Part shown: positions 22,899-32,600 of the stretch, piece after piece
How positions within the stretch are numbered: position 1 is the stretch's first letter
Layout: each line of letters opens with the position of its first letter
Assembly: GCA_947382485.1 (NCBI GenBank)
Contig: CANCYS010000005.1
Span: forward strand, 1-64,000
Reading direction: 5' to 3'
DNA length: 64,000 bases
Origin: an uncultured Clostridia bacterium
GTDB lineage: Bacteria; Bacillota; Clostridia; Christensenellales; UBA1242
Translations under genes and position numbers: made by a program
Notes under the pieces: model-generated
Database searches by the model: none
Told to the model about the DNA's origin: nothing
The model's input: only the letters and a program-made list of their open reading frames with translations

Positions 22899-23633
22899 CA
22901 CTAATTTACTTTTTAATTGTTCTATTATCTTTGCTTCAATTCTTGAAACTTGCACCTGAGAAACATCTAGCATTTCGGCAACTTCGCCTTGCGTTTTGCC
23001 ACGATAATACCTGAGAAGGATTATCTTTTTTTCTTTTTCTGGAAGATTCATGATTTCATTTTTTAAAATGAATTTATCTAACATTTCATCATTTTTGTCA
23101 AAAATCGCCAATTTATCTAATACATTTTGGCTGTTTGGGTCATCTTCATCAATTTTTGCATGCAATGAAATTGTTGTTTGACAGGATTCAAGTGCAACTA
23201 CAATATCTTCTTTTTCAACTTCAAAATGTTTTGCAAGGTCATCAACTTTTGGTGATTCGCCTGTTTCTTTTTTGACCTTTTCAATATATTCTTTAAGTTT
23301 TATTGATAATGTTTTTATTGACCTTGAAACTTTGACCATTCCATCGTCTCTTAAAAACCTTTTGATTTCTCCTGCAATCATTGGCACAGCATAGGTTGAA
23401 AACTTGACATCAAAACTTGGGTCGAAGTTTTTTATTGCTTTTAAAAACCCTACACAACCAATTTGATATAAATCATCATATTCAACACCTTTTCCTAGAT
23501 GTCTTTTTACAATCGCTTTTATGAGTGGAAAATTGCCATTGATTAAGGTTTCTGTTGCTTCTTCGTCACCATTTTTTGACTTTAAAATGAGTTCGTTAGT
23601 CTGAACCACATCAAGGGGTTTGTATTGTTCCAT
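22890..23633 (-). CDS. sigF: RNA polymerase sigma factor SigF (forespore)
   Basis: Sporulation sigma factor of 247 residues with regions 2-4 and no region 1.1. Region 2 contains YDDLYQIGCVGFLKAI and FSTYAVPMIAGEIKRFLRDDG; region 4 ends in QGEVAEMLDVSQVQVSRIEAKI, the recognition helix. It switches on forespore genes after septation and is held by SpoIIAB. The ATG shares one base with the spoIIAB stop (TAATG), so translation is coupled. Confidence 0.96.
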   Translation of the reverse strand: MEQYKPLDVVQTNELILKSKNGDEEATETLINGNFPLIKAIVKRHLGKGVEYDDLYQIGCVGFLKAIKNFDPSFDVKFSTYAVPMIAGEIKRFLRDDGMVKVSRSIKTLSIKLKEYIEKVKKETGESPKVDDLAKHFEVEKEDIVVALESCQTTISLHAKIDEDDPNSQNVLDKLAIFDKNDEMLDKFILKNEIMNLPEKEKKIILLRYYRGKTQGEVAEMLDVSQVQVSRIEAKIIEQLKSKLVEK

Positions 23634-24058
23634 TAACCCTTTATTACCTTTTTTAAATGGACAATTAAACCTGATGGTGTGTTTTGTTTAACTTCCATGC
23701 AATCCATGAACGAATCCATTAAAGTGAATCCCATGCCTGAGTGTTCCTCATCAGATTTTGTGGTGAAAAATGGTTGCAAAGCCATATCAATATCAGAAAT
23801 TCCTACACCTGTGTCTTTGACCACAATGTCAAGAGTGTTGCCTGTAATTCCTGCTTCAAGAACAATTTGTCCTCCTTTGTTTTGGTAACCGTGAACTATT
23901 GCGTTTGTTACTGCTTCACTGACTGCTGTTTTTACATCATTGATTTCAGAAATCGTTGGTTTGAGTTCTGTACAAAAAACTGCAACCACACTTCTGGCAA
24001 AACTTTCATTGATGTTTTTTGCTTCAAATTCAAGTTTAAAATAATTATCAAATGCCAT
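23633..24058 (-). CDS. spoIIAB: anti-sigma F factor, serine kinase
   Basis: A 141-residue GHKL-type kinase that binds SigF and phosphorylates SpoIIAA. The N-box (VSEAVTNAIVHGYQ), G1 box (VVKDTGVGI) and G2 box (HSGMGFTLM) are all visible. The start at 24058 follows an aaaaggaga site; codons upstream of it would overlap spoIIAA and lack a site. The gene order spoIIAA-spoIIAB-sigF is that of all classical spore formers. Confidence 0.96.
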   Translation of the reverse strand: MAFDNYFKLEFEAKNINESFARSVVAVFCTELKPTISEINDVKTAVSEAVTNAIVHGYQNKGGQIVLEAGITGNTLDIVVKDTGVGISDIDMALQPFFTTKSDEEHSGMGFTLMDSFMDCMEVKQNTPSGLIVHLKKVIKG

Positions 24059-24071
24059 AACTAATCTCCTT

Positions 24072-24386
24072 TTATGATATTTTTGGAATAATTTGATATA
24101 TTCCACTCATTTCAAAAATTCTGTTTACATAAGAAGTTGGATTCTTGATGTACATGCCTATGTCATACTTTGAATATTTATTGTATCGTCCAAGCAAAAT
24201 GCCAATTCCTGTGCTGTCCATGAATGATACATTTGAAAAGTCTAAAACAAGTTTTGTTTTTGTGCTGGTTAAGTTTTTGAGCAAGTCATCAAGTGAAATT
24301 CGGACATATTCAGCCGAGCATTCATCAAGTTCACCTGAAAGTTCGGCATAAATGCTGTCATCTTTATTTAAGTAATTAATCTCCAT
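24072..24386 (-). CDS. spoIIAA: anti-sigma F factor antagonist
   Basis: A 104-residue STAS-domain protein that releases SigF from SpoIIAB when unphosphorylated. The phosphorylated Ser58 lies in the conserved FMDSTGIGILLGRY segment. A GGAGG site precedes the ATG. It is the first gene of the operon; in relatives a sigma-H promoter lies upstream, but none was recognised with certainty here. Confidence 0.95.
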   Translation of the reverse strand: MEINYLNKDDSIYAELSGELDECSAEYVRISLDDLLKNLTSTKTKLVLDFSNVSFMDSTGIGILLGRYNKYSKYDIGMYIKNPTSYVNRIFEMSGIYQIIPKIS

Positions 24387-24519
24387 AAAGTTTCCTCCTC
24401 ACATAAAAATGATAACACATGAAGCTTTGCAAAAATTTAGAACTAATGTCTAATGGTTAATAATTTTGTTTTGTTTTGGAATATTTATTTTTAAGCGAAC
24501 ATTTTAATTTTTCACAACA

Positions 24520-24556
24520 AAAAAACTCCAAACTTACACGCTTGGAGTTTTTACTT
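24520..24556 (-). terminator. terminator of the HtrA-like gene
   Basis: The stem aaaaactccaa/ttggagttttt with a 10-nt loop; read on the minus strand it follows the stop at 24572 and ends in a T-run. Confidence 0.85.
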
Positions 24557-24571
24557 TTTAGTTACATTTTA

Positions 24572-26263
24572 TTACGCAATTTCTGTGAACATTGCTGAAT
24601 TTGGATTTACTGTATATGTTTTACTGGTTAGAACATTATTGTCTGTTGTTAAAACATTAAATTTTATTGTTTGATTTTTGTTTGGACTTACAAGTAGCAA
24701 CAAATCATCTAATTCATAATCATGATTTAAACTGTAAGTTGTTGTTCCTATTTCAACACTTTCAATGATGTCTCCAACTTTAAGTCCTATTCCAAAGCCA
24801 ACGCCTGTTGCACTGAGTTTATCAACAACTACATTTCCGCCAAGAACCCATTCAAAGTCAACAAATTGAGAATTTCTATTGCCATTTTTCACGGTGATAC
24901 CTAGGCTGTTTGTTGTGATTGCTTTTATTCTAGTTTGAGTTTTTGAGCCATCACATTGCTCAATGATTTGGTCTGCAAGTCTTGTTGCAATGTTGACAGG
25001 AATTGCATATCCAACATTGTCATAACTTGAACTTTCAATTTTTCCATTCACAACACCAACCAATCTTCCATTTAAGTCAAACAAACTTCCGCCAGAATTT
25101 CCTGCATTGATTGCTGCTGACACACGAATTAATCTTAAACTGATTGCTTTTGATGAATCGATTATTGATTCAAAAGTACAATATTCTGAAATATTGCTAA
25201 CCACACCGTCAGTTGAAGTTAAGCACAGTGCATCAATGTATGTTTTTTCAAGTAAATTTACATAGTCTTCTGCATTTATATTTGAATCATCAACAGAATT
25301 TGTGTCTGCAAGAAGTGGATTTCCGACGGCGATTATTGTTTCACCTTCGTTTAAATTTGAACTATCTCCTATGCTTGCAGCAGAATATGAACCATTGAAT
25401 ATTAGTGCATTGTTTGGAGTTTCATTTTTCTCAATTTTTAAAACAGCAATATCATTGTCGGCAGAACCACCAACAAAACTTGCTGAAAGTTTATATTCTT
25501 CTGACTGATAGCCATACAAATATACTCCATAACTATCTAAGAAATGTGTGTGTATTGGTGCATAGTTTATGCTTGATTTGTTTATATATTTTTGTGAACC
25601 AAAGAAACTTCCTTCAATTTTAACATTTTCATATTTTGCTGTGAAATATGTGTCTGTGGTTGAATTGTAGAAAACCCTATAACTACTATCATTTGTGTAG
25701 TTTGCAGCATAAAGCACATGATAATTTGTGATGATGTAGCATGTGTCATCGCTCATTTTATATATTACGCCTGAACCAGCAGAAACACCAATTGATGCAT
25801 AATTTTTGCTTTCATCAATATAAAGTTTGTTTCCATTTTCTTGAACATAAACGATTGGTTGGTCTATACAATATGAATAGCAAATGTCTACTGTTGAACG
25901 AAGTGCAATTTGTGTTGTAAGTTCAGTTTTTGTGACCGCATCATCATCTGGCAAAAACTGGTCAGGAAAATAATTTAACAAAAAGTCTGAATATGTGCAA
26001 TCATCTTTTGACAAATTGTTTTCACTTAAATACGCATTATAAATGTCATCAAGTGTTATGCTTGAACCATCTTTTCCATATAAACTTGCTAAATATTCTG
26101 ACTGTGTGCCACTGAACTCGCCACTTTCAATTGCAAGTTGATATGCACTTTTGCCGTCGTTTCCATCTTTTCCATCATTATTATATAATCCAATGAAAAT
26201 TGAAAAAGCACACATGACGACAATCATTATTACTGCAAAAATATTTACTTTTTTTGAATTCAT
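24572..26263 (-). CDS. HtrA/DegP-like serine protease with collagen-like N-terminal motif
   Basis: A 563-residue membrane-anchored trypsin-like protease. A signal anchor spans residues 8-27. Just after it come two DGKDG-type stretches around SAYQLAIESGEFSGT, a short module common in Firmicute surface proteins. The catalytic triad is His182 (ITNYHVL), Asp271 (ADNDIAVL) and Ser390 (NAGNSGGSL). A PDZ-like domain follows from about 455. It should act outside the membrane on damaged or secreted proteins. The protease domain carries large inserts between His and Asp and between Asp and Ser, making it longer than usual. It lies 57 bp after fhs on the same strand. Confidence 0.9.
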   Translation of the reverse strand: MNSKKVNIFAVIMIVVMCAFSIFIGLYNNDGKDGNDGKSAYQLAIESGEFSGTQSEYLASLYGKDGSSITLDDIYNAYLSENNLSKDDCTYSDFLLNYFPDQFLPDDDAVTKTELTTQIALRSTVDICYSYCIDQPIVYVQENGNKLYIDESKNYASIGVSAGSGVIYKMSDDTCYIITNYHVLYAANYTNDSSYRVFYNSTTDTYFTAKYENVKIEGSFFGSQKYINKSSINYAPIHTHFLDSYGVYLYGYQSEEYKLSASFVGGSADNDIAVLKIEKNETPNNALIFNGSYSAASIGDSSNLNEGETIIAVGNPLLADTNSVDDSNINAEDYVNLLEKTYIDALCLTSTDGVVSNISEYCTFESIIDSSKAISLRLIRVSAAINAGNSGGSLFDLNGRLVGVVNGKIESSSYDNVGYAIPVNIATRLADQIIEQCDGSKTQTRIKAITTNSLGITVKNGNRNSQFVDFEWVLGGNVVVDKLSATGVGFGIGLKVGDIIESVEIGTTTYSLNHDYELDDLLLLVSPNKNQTIKFNVLTTDNNVLTSKTYTVNPNSAMFTEIA

Positions 26264-26320
26264 AATTTCTCCAACCTATAAGTTAGTTTTAGTATGTGCA
26301 AAACAAATTATTTTTGTTCA

Positions 26321-28000
26321 TTAAGACAATCCAATTATTGTGCCGTCTGACATAATGTCTATTCGGACTGCATTTGGAGTTTTTGAAAGTCCTGGCATGA
26401 GCATCATGTCACCAGCAAGAACTACAATGAATCCTGCACCTGTTTTGAGTTCGATGTCACGAACAAAAATTTCAAAGTTTGTTGGTCTTCCTACCTTTTC
26501 TTTGTCATCAGACAAACTAAACTGTGTTTTTGCAACAATTACAGGAAGATTGCTGTAACCTGCTTCATTTATAAATTTTATCTTTTCTTTTGCTTTATCT
26601 GAAAGTTTTGCACCGTTTCCACCATAAACATTTTTCACAATGTCATTAATTTTGTTTTCAACAGTGTCTTCTAAATTATATGCATAAGTAATCTTTTTAT
26701 CTGAAATATTTTTCAAAACTGCGTTTGCAAGGTCAATTGTTCCATCTCCACCTTTTGCAAAACATTCATTTACGACTGCGTCAACATTTCTTTCTTTAAG
26801 TTTGCTAATTACGAGATTAACTTCATCATCTGTGTCTGATAAAAACTTATTTATTGTTACTACAACGCTTGCACTATATGTGTTTTGCAAAGTTTCTATA
26901 TGATGATATAAATTTTCAAGTCCTTTTTCAACCAAAACAAGATTATCTTCATTTGGATTTGTTTCTGAACCACCATGAAATTTAAGGCCACGAATTGTTG
27001 AAACGAGAACAATTACATTTGGACTGAGATCGCCAATTCTACATTTTACATCTAAAAATTTCTCTGCACCAAGGTCACTTCCGAACCCTGCTTCTGTTAT
27101 TGCATAATCAGAAGTTGCAAGAGCAAGTTTTGTTGCTGTGATGCTGTTGCAACCATGTGCGATGTTTGCAAAAGGTCCAAGATGAACAAATGCAGGAGTG
27201 TGATCGAGGGTTTGCACGAGATTTGGACAAAGAGTGTTGCGTAAAAGAACCGCCATGCTTCCTTGTGCATTGATTTCTCTGGCATAAACTGGTTTGCCAT
27301 CTTTGTTAAGTGCAATCATGATGTTTCCAAGTCTGGTTTTTAAGTCGTCCATATCTCTTGCTAAGCAACATATTGCCATGATTTCACTTGCAGCAGTGAT
27401 TGACAAATAATCCTTTCTGAGCAATGATTGTGGATTGCCATTTTTATCTTTGCCAGTGATTGTGTATGAAATTTCTCTTAATGACCTGTCATTGACATCT
27501 AAGCATCTATGGAAAAGAATGTTGTTTACATCAATTTCTAGTTCGTTTCCATTGAAAATATGGTTGTCAATAAGTGCAGAAAGAAGATTGTTTGCTGATG
27601 TGAGAGCATCAAAATCACCAGTGAAACTTAAATTTATGTCTTCCATTGGAATAACCTGACTGTATCCACCGCCAGCTGCACCACCTTTTATTCCAAAAAC
27701 TGGACCAAGAGATGGTTCACGCAGTGCAAGACAAGCATTTTTTCCAAGTTTTCTGAGTGCATCAGCAAGACCAATTGAAACTGTTGTTTTTCCTATACCA
27801 AACTTAGTTGGACTCATTGCAGTTACCAAAATAAGTTTGCCTTGATTTTTGCTTTGCTCAATATACTTTTGATAGTTTTTGATTTTTGCGATGTTTTCAC
27901 CATACAAAAACATATCTTCTTCTTTTATATTTAATTTTTTAGCAACATCTTTTATTGGTTCTAATTTTGCACTTTGTGCGATTTCAATATCTGTTAACAT
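26321..28000 (-). CDS. fhs: formate-tetrahydrofolate ligase
   Basis: Makes 10-formyl-tetrahydrofolate from formate, THF and ATP, feeding purine synthesis and one-carbon metabolism. The 559-residue length is normal. The nucleotide loop is SPTKFGIGKTTVSIGLADAL near residue 65, slightly different from the usual TPAGEGKTTTTVGL; downstream REPSLGPVFGIKGGAAGGGYSQVIPMED is highly conserved. The start at 28000 follows an AAGGAGA site; the upstream codons to 28018 overlap it. It begins 23 bp after nrnA, so both are likely in one operon. Confidence 0.96.
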   Translation of the reverse strand: MLTDIEIAQSAKLEPIKDVAKKLNIKEEDMFLYGENIAKIKNYQKYIEQSKNQGKLILVTAMSPTKFGIGKTTVSIGLADALRKLGKNACLALREPSLGPVFGIKGGAAGGGYSQVIPMEDINLSFTGDFDALTSANNLLSALIDNHIFNGNELEIDVNNILFHRCLDVNDRSLREISYTITGKDKNGNPQSLLRKDYLSITAASEIMAICCLARDMDDLKTRLGNIMIALNKDGKPVYAREINAQGSMAVLLRNTLCPNLVQTLDHTPAFVHLGPFANIAHGCNSITATKLALATSDYAITEAGFGSDLGAEKFLDVKCRIGDLSPNVIVLVSTIRGLKFHGGSETNPNEDNLVLVEKGLENLYHHIETLQNTYSASVVVTINKFLSDTDDEVNLVISKLKERNVDAVVNECFAKGGDGTIDLANAVLKNISDKKITYAYNLEDTVENKINDIVKNVYGGNGAKLSDKAKEKIKFINEAGYSNLPVIVAKTQFSLSDDKEKVGRPTNFEIFVRDIELKTGAGFIVVLAGDMMLMPGLSKTPNAVRIDIMSDGTIIGLS

Positions 28001-28023
28001 AAATTTTCTCCTTTGCATTTATA

Positions 28024-28977
28024 TTAATAATTATTTACTTTTAAATAATTAATTATTTCTTTTTCAACATCTTTTTTTGCAGAGTTTAAACTTTTTTTGA
28101 TGTTACAACCTGATGCGTTCTTGTGTCCGCCACCGCCAAAAGCTTCGGCTATTTGTGAAACATCATATTCAAACTTTGACCTGAAACTGCAATGAATTCC
28201 GTCTGATTTTTCTTTTAAAATAACTGCAATTTTATATCCACAACTTAAATATGTTTTTGGCAAATTTCCAATATCATCTTGGTCGTTTACACCAAACTTT
28301 TCGTAATCTGATGAACTTGCTGTCATTATGACAAATTTATACTTTTCATTTATATCTGCACCAAGAAGTGCATTTGATGTGAGTTTTACATAACCAACTG
28401 ATTTCTTATCAAAAAACTCATTATAAATTTTTCGATAATCAGCACCATAATTAAAAAGCTGAGCACAAGTTTCAAAAGTTTTGCTATCTGTGTTATTGTT
28501 TCTGAATATGCTTGTGTCACCGCAAATTCCAAAATATAATTCAGTGGCGATTTCTGGTGTGATTTTTACTTTCAACTTTTTTGCTATTTCATATACTAAA
28601 ATTGAACAAGCACTATATGTTTTTACCAAATTCAACTTTGCAAAGTTTGTGCCGACAGAATGATGGTCAATTTTGATTGTGTTAAAAAAAGCCAAAAAAT
28701 CTTCTGCGAAAAATCCAAGTTTGTTGTCACTTGCCACATCAACAGCAATATAAAGGTCGAAATCCTCTAAATTTCTTGTGTTATATCTGACATAATACTC
28801 CAAAAAATTATAGTTTTCGCCCAATTCACAGCCACAAAAAAGCCCTACATCTTTACCCATGCTTTCCAAACATCTGCAAAGTGCAAGTGATGAACCAATT
28901 GTGTCAGGATCTGGACTTTCATGTGAAAATAATGCTATTTTCTTTGCCTTTTTAATTCGTTTTAAAATATCTTTCAT
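28024..28977 (-). CDS. nrnA: DHH-family phosphoesterase, NrnA type (nanoRNase/pAp phosphatase)
   Basis: A 317-residue DHH-DHHA1 protein that degrades short RNA oligomers, and in relatives also pAp or cyclic dinucleotide products. Motifs: HESPDPDTIGSSLAL (motif I), VAVDVASD (II), KIDHHSVG (III) and the DHHA1 signature GGGGHKNASGC near 295. The AGGTGA site supports the ATG at 28977. fhs follows 23 bp downstream. Confidence 0.92.
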   Translation of the reverse strand: MKDILKRIKKAKKIALFSHESPDPDTIGSSLALCRCLESMGKDVGLFCGCELGENYNFLEYYVRYNTRNLEDFDLYIAVDVASDNKLGFFAEDFLAFFNTIKIDHHSVGTNFAKLNLVKTYSACSILVYEIAKKLKVKITPEIATELYFGICGDTSIFRNNNTDSKTFETCAQLFNYGADYRKIYNEFFDKKSVGYVKLTSNALLGADINEKYKFVIMTASSSDYEKFGVNDQDDIGNLPKTYLSCGYKIAVILKEKSDGIHCSFRSKFEYDVSQIAEAFGGGGHKNASGCNIKKSLNSAKKDVEKEIINYLKVNNY

Positions 28978-29047
28978 ATTTCACCTAATGTAATAATAAC
29001 ATATTGAATTTATAAAAGCAAAGCAATATAGATTTTTCATAAAATTA

Positions 29048-29076
29048 AAAAATAACGACTTTCGTCGTTATTTTTA
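29048..29076 (-). terminator. terminator of the gene at 29082
   Basis: The stem aaataacgac/gtcgttattt with a 4-nt loop, T-run on both strands. Confidence 0.88.
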
Positions 29077-29081
29077 ATTAA

Positions 29082-29549
29082 TTAATTTTCATCTCCACCA
29101 AGAGTGCCTTGTGGCTTAGTTTTAGGTGTTTTTTTAGATTCATCATCTTGTTTTTTTACAGGTTCAACAGAAATAGTGTTATGTTGCTCTTGAAGTTTTT
29201 TTACAAACAATGGAAAATTGTCACCATCTCCATATTTCTCACTGAACACATCTTTACATTTTAAATATTCATCTATTTCAAAACATTGTTCGAAAACACC
29301 ACGAAACTCTTCATTTATAATTTCATTTGTTGAAATTTGAAAATTTCTATCAATCATTGCAACTTCACCAGTTCTTTCATGCTTTGATATGGTTTCGCCC
29401 GAAGTGCCATCAGAAAAAATTATTGTTGTTTTTAAAATTTCATCACTTTTTTCATCTTTATCATATTCAACTTCTTGAATCAAGTTGTATATCCACTCGT
29501 TCAACATTTTTTCATATTTTTGTACTGATATCTTATAATTTTTACTCAT
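29082..29549 (-). CDS. unknown acidic protein (155 aa)
   Basis: A soluble 155-residue protein that I do not recognise. Residues 1-110 look folded (helix, then strands around TTIIFSDGTSGETI and a helix EFRGVFEQCFEIDEYLKC). The last 40 residues are low-complexity and basic/acidic with a KKTPKTKPQG tract, probably disordered. An aaggag site precedes the ATG. It has its own terminator and no obvious partner. Confidence 0.65.
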   Translation of the reverse strand: MSKNYKISVQKYEKMLNEWIYNLIQEVEYDKDEKSDEILKTTIIFSDGTSGETISKHERTGEVAMIDRNFQISTNEIINEEFRGVFEQCFEIDEYLKCKDVFSEKYGDGDNFPLFVKKLQEQHNTISVEPVKKQDDESKKTPKTKPQGTLGGDEN

Positions 29550-29643
29550 AACTTTAACTGCTCCTTAAACACTTGGATATTATATCATTTATCATGATTT
29601 AAGTCAACACTCAATTTAAACATAAACAATCTAAACACAAATA

Positions 29644-29669
29644 AAAAATGAAGCATTTGCTCCATTTTA
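29644..29669 (-). terminator. terminator of the MBG-repeat protein gene
   Basis: The stem aaatggagc/gcttcattt (one G-U) on the minus strand is followed by a T-run. Confidence 0.75.
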
Positions 29670-29684
29670 AATTTTTTTATAAAA

Positions 29685-32600
29685 TCAATATTTTTTATCT
29701 ACGAAATCAACACCTGAAATCTTTTTTGAAACATTGATTCTTGAATTAACAATGTTTTCGCTTTCTTTCAAAAGTTTTTTATCAAGATTTTTGTATACAG
29801 TGTTTTTCTTAAAAAATCTATTTCTACGATATCTATTGATTGATTTTGTAACTATTACGCACAAGAGTAAAATTCCTGCTATTGAACCAATTTTTGCATA
29901 TAACATGGTTCTGTCTGTGTTTGTTACAAGAATACTTACTGAAAGGTCGTTTATTGAAAGCACATAATAACCATTGTCGATTATGTATGAAATTTCTGAA
30001 ATTTTTCCATTTCTATCAATAGCATAAATTTTAACACTTTCAGTTGTGTTTAATGCTCTGATTTTGAATGTGAACACATCACCAGCGATGTAGTTTCCAT
30101 CAACATTTTTAAAACCATAAGCTGTTACACATTTTAAACCATCATTGAAAGAACTGAATGTTGAAAGCAAACTTGCATCTTCATAGATTTGAATTTCAGA
30201 ACTTGAATAGTTTACATTGTCTGTTGTGATTGATGCACTTCCATTGTTGTTTTCAATGTATAATTCTGAAACAATTTTGATTGTGCCTTTGAAATTACAA
30301 TAATAGTTAGGGTCATTTGATTCAATTGTATAGTTATATTCGCCAAGTTCAACTGGATAAACATCATTTTCATATTTTACAATTAAACTGATGTCTTCAT
30401 CTAAACCAATTTCATAAACTGGTGATTGTTGATTTCCATTATAAAGGAAAATTGATTTTTTAACCATTACTGGAACGATTTTTCTGTTTACTGTGAGAAC
30501 TGCTGTGTTTGACTTGTAGGCATTGTAATTTTCATTTCCAGCAAATGTGAAATAAACATTATATGTACCTGCATCAACAACGCTTTCAACTGTTCCCATA
30601 ATATTTGAATATACAAATTCAAAATTTAAGTCCATATTTGGCATGTCGATTTGAACTTCATTTCCTGAATAAACAACTGTTTTATCTGAAAGAACTAAGT
30701 CTAAATCTGCTTTTTCAACATTAAGTGTTCCACAATTAACGATTACATTTTCTTCATAGTTTGCTGAATTAACCTTTATGTTGTTTGCTGAAATTGTGTA
30801 AGAAGAAACATTTGACCATATTTCAGCGTTACAAGCAACATCAAAACTTAAAACATTTACTTCGTCAGATACAATTCCAAGTACACTATATGTGAAATCT
30901 GGATTTATTTCACCATATGCTCTTGTTTTATCATCAAATGTGATTGTTATTTGTGATTTTCTAATTTCAAGATTTGAAGATGTGTAACTAATCACATAAT
31001 TTTCTGCTGAAAGCGAGCCAAGTGTGATTTGATATTCACCTACATTTTCGCCTTGAACTCTCAAAAGTTCACCACCAATTTCGTCACCAGAAACAAGTCC
31101 ACTTACGCTGTATGTGAGTGCTGGGTCTGCTTCACCATAAACTTTGCTTTGTGCATTTGCAACAATAAATAATTTTGCAGGTGTGATTTTTAGCGATGCA
31201 GGAACAAACTCAATTTCATAGTTTTCTGCTGAAAGCGAACCAAGTGCGATTTGATATTCACCTACATTTTCGCCCATCTCTCTTGACAAATTGCCTGATA
31301 TAGTGTCACCAGCAACAAGACCACTTACGCTGTATGTGAATGTTGGGTCTGCTTCACCATAAACTTTGTTTTGTGCATTTGCTGTGATTGTTAGTTTTGC
31401 TGGAAGCACTGTTAATTTTGCATTGATTGAAATGACATTATAATTTTGAACTTTTTCAATGTCAACTGTGATATTGAATGTTCCAACTCTGTTTGAATTT
31501 TCACATGAGATTGAAGCGATGATATCTTCAACATCTTGTGTAAGAACGTTTGAACCTTCAATATAAAAATCAAACTTTGGAGTTTCTGTTCCATAAACTT
31601 TTGTTGAATTTTTGAGAACGATAACTGCTGGACGTTTTTGAATTTCAAACAAAACAACATCAAGTGAAATGTCATAGTTTGAATTTTCGATTGTACCAAG
31701 TGTGATGTTATAGTGACCTACATTTTGGATTTCTTCACTAAGTCTTGAAAGTTTTCCATTTAGGCTGTCACCTGAAACAAGCCCTGTTACACTATACTCA
31801 AATGTTGGGTCTGCTTCACCATACATTTTTGAAGCTGCGAAAGGTGTTATTGTTATAGATTTTTTATTTACAATGAATAATTCAGATTTATAAAGTTCAA
31901 CTTCATAATTTTCAAATTCTACATTTTCAAAACTTAACTCATAACTTCCTGCATTTACTAAACCTAAGTCGTTGATGCTTAAATTTGAAATTATATTAAA
32001 TGAAAGTTCATCGCCTTCAACATTGCCTGTGTAATAATATTCAAAATTAGGGGTTTCGTCACCATAAGTTATTGTTTGTGGCAAAGCATATACACTAACT
32101 TTTCTTTTGGCAACAACAACATCAATCACTTTTTCAAGTGTGAAATTGTCGTTATCAAAGCAGAATACTGCAACATATTCACCTGCGTTTTCTGGCAAAG
32201 TTTCAACTAAGTTTCCTGCTTCATAATTTGATTTTGTGTAATATTTTACAACAATATCATTTTTATCAACCAAATTTGTGTCTATTGAAAAGTCTAAAAG
32301 ATGTGTTGTTTTATCATATACGAAATTTGTTTCGTTTACTGAAACAACGATGTTATGTCTTTTCATTATAACTGTGCCAGCGATGTTGCCTGAAAGGAAA
32401 TAATTGTTATTGTCACAAGTTATCTTATAAACATATTCACCAATATTTTCAAAATTTGCAATTTCATTGTTTTTCAAAATTTCGATAACGATGTCTACAT
32501 CTTCACTTAAAGTTAAATCAAGATTTTGTATGCTACCTGAATATTCATATTCTGTTGTATTTAATGTGATTGATAACTCTTTTTTATAAACAACGATTTG

